Origin: an uncultured Lachnospiraceae bacterium
Lineage (GTDB): Bacteria; Bacillota; Clostridia; Lachnospirales; Lachnospiraceae
Assembly: GCA_947625775.1 (NCBI GenBank)
Contig: CANQPM010000003.1
Span: 124,001 to 188,000 of the forward strand
Direction: 5' to 3'
DNA: 64,000 nucleotides
A model generated the notes under the pieces. It made no database searches. It saw nothing but the letters and a program-made list of their open reading frames with translations, and had not been told where the DNA came from. How positions within the stretch are numbered: the stretch's first letter is position 1; each line of letters opens with the position of its first letter. This document shows, in pieces, positions 53,165 through 61,341 of the stretch. A program made the translations under genes and the position numbers.

Positions 53165-54253
53165 ATGACAAATAAGAAAAAAATCTTAGTAGTTGATGAC
53201 TCTGCACTTATGAGAAGGGTTATGTGTGATATAATAAATTCAGATGAGCGATTCCAGGTTGTAGAGCAGGCATTCGACGGGGAAGCGGCTTACAAGCTCC
53301 TGAAGGAAAATCAGTACGACGGCGTAGTGCTCGACGTAAACATGCCCAAAATAAACGGCATACAGCTTATGCGTATGCTGCAGAAGGACAAAATACGCAC
53401 GCGCATTATGATGGCGAGTACAGATACGAGGGAAGGCGCATCTGTCACTATGGAGGCGCTGGATTTAGGCGCGATAGACTTCATAGAGAAGCCAGCGAAC
53501 ATTCTCTACCTGAAGGGCGATGAGTTTAAAGGCAGATTTCTTGACAAGCTGCAGGCGGTAGTGACCAGCAGGCAGACAAACATCTCCACAAGCGCTGTAA
53601 TACCTAGGCAGAAGCAGGAGGAGAGCACACAGAAGCTTGTATCCATTGTGAGAAAGAGCCAGCCGTCGGTCGGCGGTCAGAAGCTTGTCGCAATCGCATG
53701 CTCCACGGGAGGTCCCAAGGCGCTCCAGAGCGTAGTGCCGAGGCTGCCTGCCGAGCTTGCGGCTCCCGTACTTATTGTACAGCATATGCCAAAGGGATTT
53801 ACACAGTCGCTTGCGGAGCGTCTCAACAGCATGAGCAAGATCAGCGTAAAAGAGGCGGCGGAGGGCGACGTGCTTGAAAACGGCAAGGTTTACATCGCAA
53901 TGGGCGGCATGCATATGCAGGTCGTTACCAAAGGCGGCAAGGCAGTCATTACATATACCGACGAGCCTCCCAGAGAGGGCGTCAAGCCGTGCGCAAATTA
54001 TATGTATGAGTCCCTCAGGAACAGCAGCTACTCTCAGATCGTGTGCGTTGTTATGACAGGCATGGGCGCTGACGGCACAAAAGGAATCGTGAATTTGGAA
54101 GCAGCAAAGAAAATACACGTCATTGCACAGGATGAAGCTACATCAACCGTATATGGCATGCCAAAGAGCATTGCCGCTACAGGGCTTGTAAATCAAGTCG
54201 TTGCGCTTGATGACGTGGCACAGGAAATTATAATGAATGTGGGGGTTAAGTAG
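53165..54253 (+). CDS. cheB: Chemotaxis methylesterase/deamidase CheB
   Basis: The 362-residue protein has a receiver domain with phosphoacceptor Asp57 (VVLDVNMPKING) and a C-terminal esterase domain with the catalytic set in IACSTGGPKAL (Ser), VQHMPKGFTQSLAERL (His) and MTGMGADGTKGI (Asp). It demethylates chemoreceptors when phosphorylated by CheA. The partner methyltransferase CheR is not in the window. The gene starts 5 bases after ycgR. Confidence 0.97.
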   Translation: MTNKKKILVVDDSALMRRVMCDIINSDERFQVVEQAFDGEAAYKLLKENQYDGVVLDVNMPKINGIQLMRMLQKDKIRTRIMMASTDTREGASVTMEALDLGAIDFIEKPANILYLKGDEFKGRFLDKLQAVVTSRQTNISTSAVIPRQKQEESTQKLVSIVRKSQPSVGGQKLVAIACSTGGPKALQSVVPRLPAELAAPVLIVQHMPKGFTQSLAERLNSMSKISVKEAAEGDVLENGKVYIAMGGMHMQVVTKGGKAVITYTDEPPREGVKPCANYMYESLRNSSYSQIVCVVMTGMGADGTKGIVNLEAAKKIHVIAQDEATSTVYGMPKSIAATGLVNQVVALDDVAQEIIMNVGVK

Positions 54254-54254
54254 A

Positions 54255-56381
54255 ATGGATACAAGTCAATATCTTGAGATTTTCCTCGATGAAACAAAAG
54301 AGCACTTACAAAATCTGAACACCCAGATTATGGATTTGGAGCAGAATCCTGAGAACATGGATACCATCAATGAAATATTCAGGGCGGCTCACTCGCTTAA
54401 AGGCATGGCGGGTACTATGGGCTACAAGAGAATGCAGAATCTTACACATGACATGGAGAATGTATTCTCCGAGGTAAGAAATGGCACCTTCAAGGTACAG
54501 CCCGACATGATTGACGTGCTTTTCAAATGCCTTGACGCGCTGGAGGAATATCTTGCCAATATCCAGCAGACAACGGAGGAAGGCACAAACGATAATGATG
54601 AGCTGATTAAAGTATTGAATGATATTTTAAAGAATAACGGCGAAGTAAAGCCCTCATCAGATTCGGCGGCTCCGAGCGAGGAGAAGAAGGAGGAACAGCC
54701 CGCGGCGGCGTCAGGCGACGCGGCAGGCTCAAACCGCGAGAAATGGCATGACATCAAGATTGGCGACACCGAGAAGATGCTTATTGAAAAGGCAAACAGC
54801 GAAGGACTCAAGGTATATGGCGTGTCCGTATATGTGGAGGAAGCCTGCGTATTAAAGGCGGCGAGGGCATTCCTTGTGTTTAAGGCTCTTGAAAAGCTCG
54901 GTGAAATTATTGTATCATCTCCCACAGCGCAGGACATAGAGGATGAAAAGTTTGAGCTTTCATTCAGCTTGATATTTATTTCAGGCAATACAAGGGAAGA
55001 AGTAATTGCGGCGATTAAGAGCGTGTCAGAAATTGAAGAAGCACTCTGCGAAGAATACAAAGTAGAAGCTCCCGCACCCGCGGCAGCTCCTGAACCTGAA
55101 AAGGCAGCGGCTAAGCCCGCAGAGACAAAACCCGCGGCAGCTCCTGCTCCCAAGCCTGCTGCAGCTCCCGCAGCGGGCGCAAAGCCCGCTGCTGGCGGTG
55201 CGAATAAGCCTGCGGCTAAACCAGTAGTAAACAGGACAGTCAGAGTAGATATAGAGAAGCTTGACAACCTTATGAACCTCGTGAGTGAGCTTATCATAGC
55301 AAAGAACTCGCTCGTAGCGGCTACGGCGGCTGAAGGCAAGGACAACAACAGCGCGGTAAATGAGCAGATTGAATATCTTGAGAGCGTTACCACAAACCTT
55401 CACGAGTCGGTTATGAAGGTGCGAATGGTGCCTATTGAGAGCGTAGTTGCCAAGTTCCCGCGTATGATAAGAGACTTGTCAAAGAAGCTTGACAAGAAGA
55501 TGGAGCTGTACATGACAGGTGAGGACACAGAGCTTGACCGTACCGTTGTTGACGAGATCGGCGATCCCCTTATGCATATGCTCAGAAACTCAGCAGACCA
55601 CGGTCTCGAGCCGAATGACGTCAGAGTTGCAAACGGCAAGCCTGAGGTTGGCTCTATTTTCCTTGACGCATACCAGGACGGCAACAATGTCGTGATTTCC
55701 GTAAGGGATGACGGCGGCGGAGTTAATGTTGAGGCTGTAAAGAATAAAGCTATCGAGCGCGGTACGATCACTCCTGAGCAGGCGGAGAATATGACGGAGA
55801 AGGAGGTTATCGATCTTCTGTTCCTGCCGAGCTTCTCTACGGCAAAGAAGGTGTCGGACGTATCAGGGCGAGGCGTAGGTCTTGACGTTGTTAAGTCAAA
55901 GATTGAGTCGCTCAGCGGCGAGGTAGAGGTAAAGAACAAGTTTGGCGAGGGCTCGTCTTGGATTATCAGGCTTCCGCTTACGCTTGCCATTATACAGGCG
56001 TTGATGGTGGTTGTCGGTGACGAGAAATACGCGATAGCGCTCGGCTCTATCCAGACTATCGAGGATGTTTCGCCAAGCGACATCAAGCTTGTGCAGGCAA
56101 AAGAGGTTATACATATACGCGGTACTGTTATTCCCATTATCAGACTTAACAAGGTGCTTGATATTGAGTCTACGGCGGATGAGAGCAAGAATCTCACCGT
56201 TATCATCGTAAAGAAGGGCGATAAGCAGGCGGGCTTAGTAGTAGACGAGCTTATAGGGCAGCAGGAGGTTGTTATTAAGTCCATGGGCAAATATATCAAG
56301 GTTCCGAAGATCATCAGCGGCGCGACTATTTTAGGCAACGGCGATGTGGCGCTTATCTTAGACGCCAACGCGTTGATTTAA
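54255..56381 (+). CDS. cheA: Chemotaxis histidine kinase CheA
   Basis: The protein has 708 residues from ATG 54255 (GGGGG 9 bases upstream; TTG and other starts inside cheB are rejected). The P1 HPt domain has His46 in FRAAHSLKGMAGTM. A P2 region is followed by a long Ala/Pro/Lys linker (about 275-325), dimerisation P3, ATPase P4 with the N box (HMLRNSADHGLE) and G boxes (VRDDGGGVN, SGRGVGLDVV), and the CheW-like P5. It phosphorylates CheY and CheB in response to receptors. Confidence 0.97.
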   Translation: MDTSQYLEIFLDETKEHLQNLNTQIMDLEQNPENMDTINEIFRAAHSLKGMAGTMGYKRMQNLTHDMENVFSEVRNGTFKVQPDMIDVLFKCLDALEEYLANIQQTTEEGTNDNDELIKVLNDILKNNGEVKPSSDSAAPSEEKKEEQPAAASGDAAGSNREKWHDIKIGDTEKMLIEKANSEGLKVYGVSVYVEEACVLKAARAFLVFKALEKLGEIIVSSPTAQDIEDEKFELSFSLIFISGNTREEVIAAIKSVSEIEEALCEEYKVEAPAPAAAPEPEKAAAKPAETKPAAAPAPKPAAAPAAGAKPAAGGANKPAAKPVVNRTVRVDIEKLDNLMNLVSELIIAKNSLVAATAAEGKDNNSAVNEQIEYLESVTTNLHESVMKVRMVPIESVVAKFPRMIRDLSKKLDKKMELYMTGEDTELDRTVVDEIGDPLMHMLRNSADHGLEPNDVRVANGKPEVGSIFLDAYQDGNNVVISVRDDGGGVNVEAVKNKAIERGTITPEQAENMTEKEVIDLLFLPSFSTAKKVSDVSGRGVGLDVVKSKIESLSGEVEVKNKFGEGSSWIIRLPLTLAIIQALMVVVGDEKYAIALGSIQTIEDVSPSDIKLVQAKEVIHIRGTVIPIIRLNKVLDIESTADESKNLTVIIVKKGDKQAGLVVDELIGQQEVVIKSMGKYIKVPKIISGATILGNGDVALILDANALI

Positions 56382-56412
56382 TCTGATTTATATGGAAAGG
56401 CAGGTATAGAAC

Positions 56413-56910
56413 ATGGATGAAGTAAAGGTAATGGACGAACAAAAGCGCAATGAAAGCCTTAATCGCCCTGTTGAAAGAGATACTACACAGTATATAGTTA
56501 CCCAGCTTGGCAACGAGCAGTACGGCATTGACATTAAATATATTTCAAATATTGTAAGAATGCAGAAGATTACACGTGTACCAAAGGTATATGGATATAT
56601 CAAGGGTGTTATCAATCTTCGCGGCGAGGTAATCCCGACCATAAGCCTCAGGCTGAAAATGGGGCTTCCCGAGGACGAGATTACCAAAAAGACAAGAATA
56701 ATCATCTTAAAGCTCGAACAGCACGAATCAATAGGCGTGCTTGTTGACGAGGTCAAGGAGGTTGTCACTCTTGATGATGAGCATGTTGAGAGAGTATCTT
56801 ATGATAAGGACGATAAGGCGAAATTTCTGAGCGGCGTAGGCAAGTATGACGGTAAGCTTATTTCGCTGCTTGATATTACCGCTGTTTTATCTGACGTATT
56901 GGATGCTTAA
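56413..56910 (+). CDS. cheW: Chemotaxis coupling protein CheW
   Basis: The 165-residue protein is a single CheW domain: TQYIVTQLGNEQYGIDIKYI, then GYIKGVINLRGEVIPTISLR and the later GVLVDEVKEVVTL. It links receptors to CheA. It lies 31 bases after cheA, with GAAAGGCAGG before its ATG. Confidence 0.96.
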   Translation: MDEVKVMDEQKRNESLNRPVERDTTQYIVTQLGNEQYGIDIKYISNIVRMQKITRVPKVYGYIKGVINLRGEVIPTISLRLKMGLPEDEITKKTRIIILKLEQHESIGVLVDEVKEVVTLDDEHVERVSYDKDDKAKFLSGVGKYDGKLISLLDITAVLSDVLDA

Positions 56911-56937
56911 GACCGGGAGAAAGGTTTAGGTTAATTG

Positions 56938-57564
56938 ATGGCTGAAAATGAAAGTGTAAGCTTTGAAAAAGTGACAAAAGAATACTATGATGTATTGAAG
57001 GAGCTTGGAAACATCGGGGCAGGCAACGCTACAACGGCGCTTGCCCAGATGCTTCAGTGCAAGGTGGATATGAAGGTGCCGCAGGTAAGGCTCCTCGACT
57101 TCAAGGACGTCGGAGAGGCTATGGGCGGCGAGGAGCAGATAGTAATAGGCATTTATCTGGCTGTAGAGGGCGACATCACAGGCAGCATTATGTTTGTGCT
57201 TGAGCGTAACGCAGGCAAGGCGCTTGTGTCTAAGCTTATGGGTATGCCCGCCACAGAGGGGGATTTTACCGAGATGGAGATTTCCGCCTTAAAGGAGATA
57301 GGGAACATCATCACGGGAGCTTATCTCAATTCACTGGCGCAGCTTACAAACCTTAAAATGCTTCCTTCTATTCCTGATTTGAATGTTGACATGCTGAATG
57401 CTATTCTCAGCGTGCCTGCTATTGAGTTTGGCATTATGGGTGATCAGATTTTGTTGATTCAGACGGTGTTCACTGACGACGTGGATTTGAACGGGTATTT
57501 TATACTGATGCCCGATTTGGAATCCTACGCGAAAATGCTGGGGGCGCTTGGATTGACAATATAG
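56938..57564 (+). CDS. cheC: CheY-P phosphatase CheC
   Basis: The protein has 208 residues from ATG 56938; TTG 56935 directly before it is less likely. Both phosphatase sites follow the D/S-x3-E-x2-N-x22-P rule (DVLKELGN and SALKEIGN), so it should be catalytically active. CheC removes phosphate from CheY-P and inhibits CheD deamidase by binding it, linking CheY-P level to receptor adaptation. It lies between cheW and cheD as in Bacillus. Confidence 0.96.
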   Translation: MAENESVSFEKVTKEYYDVLKELGNIGAGNATTALAQMLQCKVDMKVPQVRLLDFKDVGEAMGGEEQIVIGIYLAVEGDITGSIMFVLERNAGKALVSKLMGMPATEGDFTEMEISALKEIGNIITGAYLNSLAQLTNLKMLPSIPDLNVDMLNAILSVPAIEFGIMGDQILLIQTVFTDDVDLNGYFILMPDLESYAKMLGALGLTI

Positions 57565-57595
57565 CTGTATATCTGTACGGAAGGAAAGAAACTGT

Positions 57596-58081
57596 ATGGC
57601 GAATATTGTGAAAGTGGGAATGGCGGACTTGAATGTCTGCAAAAGTCCTGACGGGCTTACTACCTTGGGGCTTGGTTCTTGCGTCGGCATATGCATAAGG
57701 GATCCTGTGACAAAGATAGGCGGCATGGCGCATGCAATGCTGCCTGACAGCAAGCAGATAGCCAACAATACAAACAGAGCCAAGTTTGCCGATACGGGTA
57801 TAGAGGATTTGGTTAAAAAGATGATAGCGATGGGCGGCAAAAAGACGCGCTTTGAGGCTAAAATAGCAGGAGGGGCGCAGATGTTCGCTTTCCAGAACAA
57901 GTCGGATATGGTAAGAGTCGGCGAAAGAAATGTGGAGGCGAGCAAAAAGAAGCTCAAGGAGCTTGGCATACCGCTGAAAGCGGAGGATACAGGGCTTAAT
58001 TACGGCCGCACGATTATTTTTTATCCTGAAACGGGAGCATTGGTTATCCGCTCCGCAGGAAAGCCTGAGAAGACGATTTGA
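57596..58081 (+). CDS. cheD: Chemoreceptor glutamine deamidase CheD
   Basis: The 161-residue protein carries the deamidase triad in the expected spacing: Thr23, Cys29 and His46 (TTLGLGSCVG, GGMAHAMLP). It deamidates receptor glutamines and partners CheC. GGAAGGAAAG precedes ATG 57596. The next gene starts 13 bases later. Confidence 0.96.
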   Translation: MANIVKVGMADLNVCKSPDGLTTLGLGSCVGICIRDPVTKIGGMAHAMLPDSKQIANNTNRAKFADTGIEDLVKKMIAMGGKKTRFEAKIAGGAQMFAFQNKSDMVRVGERNVEASKKKLKELGIPLKAEDTGLNYGRTIIFYPETGALVIRSAGKPEKTI

Positions 58082-58094
58082 AGGGAAATTAAAA

Positions 58095-58478
58095 ATGGGA
58101 AATAAGGTAAAGCTTATAACGCCGTTTTTGATGCTGCTTGCAGGAGCGGTGGCTGCGATAATTATGTATATAAGGGATTTTGAGCTTGTGGATATGCTGT
58201 GGGTGCTGCTTATAGTGCTGGTGGTGTTTTATTTTATCGGCGATACGATCAGGTATATTTATGCCGCCATAAGGCCCAGAATCATAGATCAGGATATTGA
58301 CTACAGCGATTTTATCCCATTGTCAATATTTGATGATGAGGAGTCAGGCAATGTGAGGGCTTTTGAAGACGGAAAAGAGGCTGATGGCGCCGATGCATTT
58401 TCGACGGCGCCACAGTATGAGGGTAATGGCGACGAGGGTTATACGGAGGAGGATTTGCAGGAGTATAGCGACGAATAG
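58095..58478 (+). CDS. Two-TM small membrane protein between cheD and sigD, unknown
   Basis: The 127-residue protein has two hydrophobic segments, about residues 7-22 (ITPFLMLLAGAVAAIIMYI) and 30-50 (MLWVLLIVLVVFYFIGDTIR), with a short charged loop. The cytoplasmic C-terminal 65 residues are acidic (Asp/Glu-rich, ending EEDLQEYSDE). I recognise no family. Tight packing with cheD and sigD suggests it belongs to the motility unit. In Bacillus no gene sits here, and SwrB follows sigD instead. Confidence 0.7.
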   Translation: MGNKVKLITPFLMLLAGAVAAIIMYIRDFELVDMLWVLLIVLVVFYFIGDTIRYIYAAIRPRIIDQDIDYSDFIPLSIFDDEESGNVRAFEDGKEADGADAFSTAPQYEGNGDEGYTEEDLQEYSDE

Positions 58479-58509
58479 TTTTGCAAGATAGCTTAAATGG
58501 GGGAACAAG

Positions 58510-59280
58510 ATGAACGATACAGAGCGCAAAAGGCTTTGGGAGGACTATGCCCGGCTAAAGACGGCAGAGCTTAGGGAAAAGCTGATTCTTGAATACGCAC
58601 CATTGGTAAAGGTAGTTGCAGGGCGGCTTAGTATGTATCTGGGCTATAACGTTGAATATGAGGATTTGGTGAGCTACGGCGTTTTCGGGCTGATAGACGC
58701 CATTGACAAGTTTGATATGGGCAAGGAGGTCAAATTTGAAACCTATGCCAGTCTTCGCATACGCGGGGCGATACTTGACCAGATAAGGAAAATGGACTGG
58801 ATACCGCGCACCATCAGGCAGCGCCAGAGGCAGATTGACAACGCGATGAAGGAGCTGGAGCAGAAAAGCGGCAGACCGGCGACAGACGCTGAGCTTGCAA
58901 GGCATATCGGCATCACCGACGACGAGCTTCTTGAATGGCAGAATCAGGCAAAGGCGGAGAATGTTATCTCGCTCAACGAGTATATAGAGCAGGGGAATGA
59001 TATTTCCGCTGACAAGGCATCAGGCGCTGGAGCGGCTTATGACGCGCCTGAAAAGGTCGTGGAGAGGGATGAGCTCAAAAAGGTGCTTGGCGAGGCGCTT
59101 GAGCTCTTGACTGAAAAGGAAAAAAAGGTGATTCTCCTGTATTACTACGAGGAGCTTACCCTAAAGGAGATAAGCCAAGTCTTGGAGGTATCGGAATCGC
59201 GCATATCGCAGCTGCATACAAAAGCGCTTCAAAAGATGAAAACTAAGATGGGAAGCTATATCGGATTACTTCATCAATAA
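58510..59280 (+). CDS. sigD: RNA polymerase flagellar sigma factor sigma-D (FliA)
   Basis: The 256-residue protein belongs to the FliA/WhiG class. Region 2 has YEDLVSYGVFGLIDAIDKFD and ATYASLRIRGAILDQIRKMDW-like sequence (here FETYASLRIRGAILDQIRK), region 3 has GRPATDAELARHIGI, and region 4 has LKEISQVLEVSESRISQLHT. It drives late flagellar and chemotaxis genes. Its likely promoter target in this window is the GCCGATAT site before fliK. No anti-sigma FlgM gene is in the window. Confidence 0.96.
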   Translation: MNDTERKRLWEDYARLKTAELREKLILEYAPLVKVVAGRLSMYLGYNVEYEDLVSYGVFGLIDAIDKFDMGKEVKFETYASLRIRGAILDQIRKMDWIPRTIRQRQRQIDNAMKELEQKSGRPATDAELARHIGITDDELLEWQNQAKAENVISLNEYIEQGNDISADKASGAGAAYDAPEKVVERDELKKVLGEALELLTEKEKKVILLYYYEELTLKEISQVLEVSESRISQLHTKALQKMKTKMGSYIGLLHQ

Positions 59281-59325
59281 GCTTCAATGTAATAAGCTTC
59301 AATATAATAAGCTTCAATACAGTAA
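59281..59325. repeat. Tandem 15-bp repeat between sigD and the DUF342 gene
   Basis: Three imperfect copies of GCTTCAATRTAATAA (59281-59295, 59296-59310, 59311-59325) directly follow the sigD stop codon. Copies differ at one to three positions. No protein or RNA function is evident. Confidence 0.75.
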
Positions 59326-59341
59326 GCAGGGGGATTATTGA

Positions 59342-60931
59342 ATGAATGGGTATTTTCAAATTCAGATTAATCAGAAGGGTGTAAGCATACTATTATCTCC
59401 TCCGATTGGAGAGGGAGAGAAGATACGTGCAAGTGAATTAAAGGAATACTTGGACAGGATAGGCGTTCCTTATGACACTAAGGCAATCAACTCCGCACTC
59501 CATGATTTGGGTGAGGAGGAGGTTGCTCTTTTTTTAAGCCCTATGAAGCTTGCGCCTGTTGACGAGAAATGCACTATAGATGTGGCGTATGATAAGATGT
59601 CAGCGGTGCTAAGGCTCTTTCCGCCAAGCGCGGGCGGCGCGCCGATTACCAAAGCGCGTATAATGGAAGCGCTGCAGAAGGCGAAGGTCAGGGCGGGCAT
59701 AGATGAGGCGGCAATCAAAGAGCTGCTTGAAAATAAAATATACTGTACGGATATTATCGTGGCAAAGGGAAAGCTCCCTACAGCGGGAAGGGACGCGCTT
59801 ATATCGTATTATTTTGACACTGACAATTCAGCGCGCCCGGAGCTAAAGGAGGACGGCAGCGTAGATTTCTTTAAGCTCAATAACCTTCACCACTGCACAA
59901 AGGGGCAGGTGCTTGCGGAGATAATACCCGAGGAGAAGGGCGAAGACGGTATAGACGTGTTTGGCACGGTGATGCCTGCAAGAGAGGTAAAGCCGATAAA
60001 AGTCCCGCACGGCAGAAATATTGAGATTTCAGAGGATGGGCTGCAGTACATAAGCATGGTTGACGGTCATGCCATGCTGGTAGACGGCACAATATTTGTT
60101 TCAGACGTGTACAGCGTTGAAAATGTGAGTACGGCGACGGGAAATATTGAATACCACGGCGATGTAGAGGTAAAGGGAAATGTTTGCGAGAATTTCAGCG
60201 TAAAGACCGAGGGCAACGTATATGTAAACGGCGTTGTCGAGGGAGCGACTATCGAGGCGGGCGGCAATATCATAATAGCGCGTGGCATGCACGGACAGAA
60301 CAAGGGCAGCCTGAAGGCGGGCGGCAATATCATAGCAAAGTTCATCTCCGCCGCGCAGGTTGAGGCTGACGGCTTTATCGAGGCGGAGCAGATTTTGAAC
60401 GCAAAGGTGACGGCGGGCACATATGTAAATGCCGAGGCAGGCAAAGGGCTTATCACAGGCGGCAAGGTTGTGGCAAAAAAGGCGGTAAACGTTAAAAACG
60501 CGGGTTCGCCGATGGGAGCCTCGACGACCATTGAGGTAGGCTGTGATCCCGAGGCAAAGAAAAGATATGCCGCTCTACAAAAGAGCGTCGGCGAAAAGTC
60601 AAGGGCGATACCGCAGATGAAAAAGGTAATCGAGGACACGGCGAGAAAACTCAAAGCAGGCATGACGCTTTCGCAGGAGCAGCTTAAAAACGCGAGAATG
60701 CTGCAGGTGACGCTTGCCGAATCCCAGAAGCAGATTCAGGGTGAATTAAAGGAAATAGAAGCCCTCGACAAGCTGCTAAAGGGAGATGACAACGCTCATA
60801 TAAACATAAGGGGCACAATGTACCAGGGCGTGAATGTGAGCATATCGGGAGCGGTTATGACGGTAAAAAATGAATATACTTACTGCAGGCTGGTTAAAAA
60901 AGGAGCTGATGTAGCCTCTACAAATTTGTAG
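59342..60931 (+). CDS. DUF342 family polymer-forming protein (FapA-like)
   Basis: The protein has 529 residues. The N-terminal FapA domain (about 90-270, containing AGRDALISYYFDTDN and GEDGIDVFGTVMPAREVK) is followed by a beta-helix of repeated turns (NIEYHGDVEVKGNVCENF, VEGATIEAGGNIIIARGM) and a C-terminal coiled coil (about 400-480). Members are often next to flagellar genes and are proposed to be cell-surface or membrane-associated scaffold proteins; function is not established. It follows sigD by 61 bases with GGGGG before ATG 59342. Confidence 0.85.
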   Translation: MNGYFQIQINQKGVSILLSPPIGEGEKIRASELKEYLDRIGVPYDTKAINSALHDLGEEEVALFLSPMKLAPVDEKCTIDVAYDKMSAVLRLFPPSAGGAPITKARIMEALQKAKVRAGIDEAAIKELLENKIYCTDIIVAKGKLPTAGRDALISYYFDTDNSARPELKEDGSVDFFKLNNLHHCTKGQVLAEIIPEEKGEDGIDVFGTVMPAREVKPIKVPHGRNIEISEDGLQYISMVDGHAMLVDGTIFVSDVYSVENVSTATGNIEYHGDVEVKGNVCENFSVKTEGNVYVNGVVEGATIEAGGNIIIARGMHGQNKGSLKAGGNIIAKFISAAQVEADGFIEAEQILNAKVTAGTYVNAEAGKGLITGGKVVAKKAVNVKNAGSPMGASTTIEVGCDPEAKKRYAALQKSVGEKSRAIPQMKKVIEDTARKLKAGMTLSQEQLKNARMLQVTLAESQKQIQGELKEIEALDKLLKGDDNAHINIRGTMYQGVNVSISGAVMTVKNEYTYCRLVKKGADVASTNL

Positions 60932-60947
60932 GGGCTATTGCCTTTTT
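60912..60947 (+). terminator. Hairpin over the DUF342 stop codon, terminator-like
   Basis: TAGCCTCTAC (60912-60921) and GTAGGGGCTA (60928-60937) pair over 10 bp with one G-T wobble and a 6-base loop. The TTGCC spacer delays the T-run (60943-60947), so termination is probably partial. Confidence 0.45.
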
Positions 60948-60966
60948 GGAAAAAATATATTATTAT
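60938..60966 (+). promoter_or_regulatory. Possible sigma-A promoter before the 103-residue gene
   Basis: TTGCCT at 60938-60943, a 17-base spacer and TATTAT at 60961-60966 (4/6 and 5/6), 29 bases before ATG 60995. It begins one base after the hairpin over the DUF342 stop codon. Confidence 0.4.
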
Positions 60967-60994
60967 AAAACAGAAAATGAAGGGAGGCGTCTGT

Positions 60995-61306
60995 ATGGCA
61001 ATTAGTCCCGTATTGTTAAATGGTTCCATTCAGCAGACAGACAACATTTTACAGAATCAGACGAGAATGATGGAAAAGGGCGTGGTAGACCAGGGCAACA
61101 TCCATGTCCAGGAGGTAAAAAAGGAGCAGGAGAAGGCGCGGACTGTAATACACTCCGAGGAGTCAAAGCTTATGGAGGAGCGCTTTGACGCAAAGGAGAA
61201 AGGACACAACGGCTATTATGGCGACGGCGGCAGGCGGCGCAAGGGCGCAAAGGGCGACGGCAAGGTGGTAAACAAGACCGAGGGCGGCTTTGACATGAAA
61301 ATATGA
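60995..61306 (+). CDS. Small hydrophilic protein downstream of DUF342 gene, unknown
   Basis: The protein has 103 residues from ATG 60995, with GGGAGGCG 6 bases upstream; ATG 60938 in the same frame has none. The N-terminus MAISPVLLNGSIQQTDNI is mildly hydrophobic. The rest is highly charged, ending in a Gly/Lys/Arg-rich tail (GRRRKGAKGDGK) that could bind nucleic acid or membrane. I recognise no family. It is part of the block between sigD and rpsB. Confidence 0.7.
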   Translation: MAISPVLLNGSIQQTDNILQNQTRMMEKGVVDQGNIHVQEVKKEQEKARTVIHSEESKLMEERFDAKEKGHNGYYGDGGRRRKGAKGDGKVVNKTEGGFDMKI

Positions 61307-61341
61307 TTTCGGCTATATGGAACTGAAAGGTATGATATTTA

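Noticed and set aside
54422-55393. Long reverse-strand open frame (323 codons) opposite cheA, and a second opposite 55400-56368
   Set aside because: They are antisense shadows of the well-conserved cheA gene, rich in Ser and Leu, with no ribosome site or recognisable domain.
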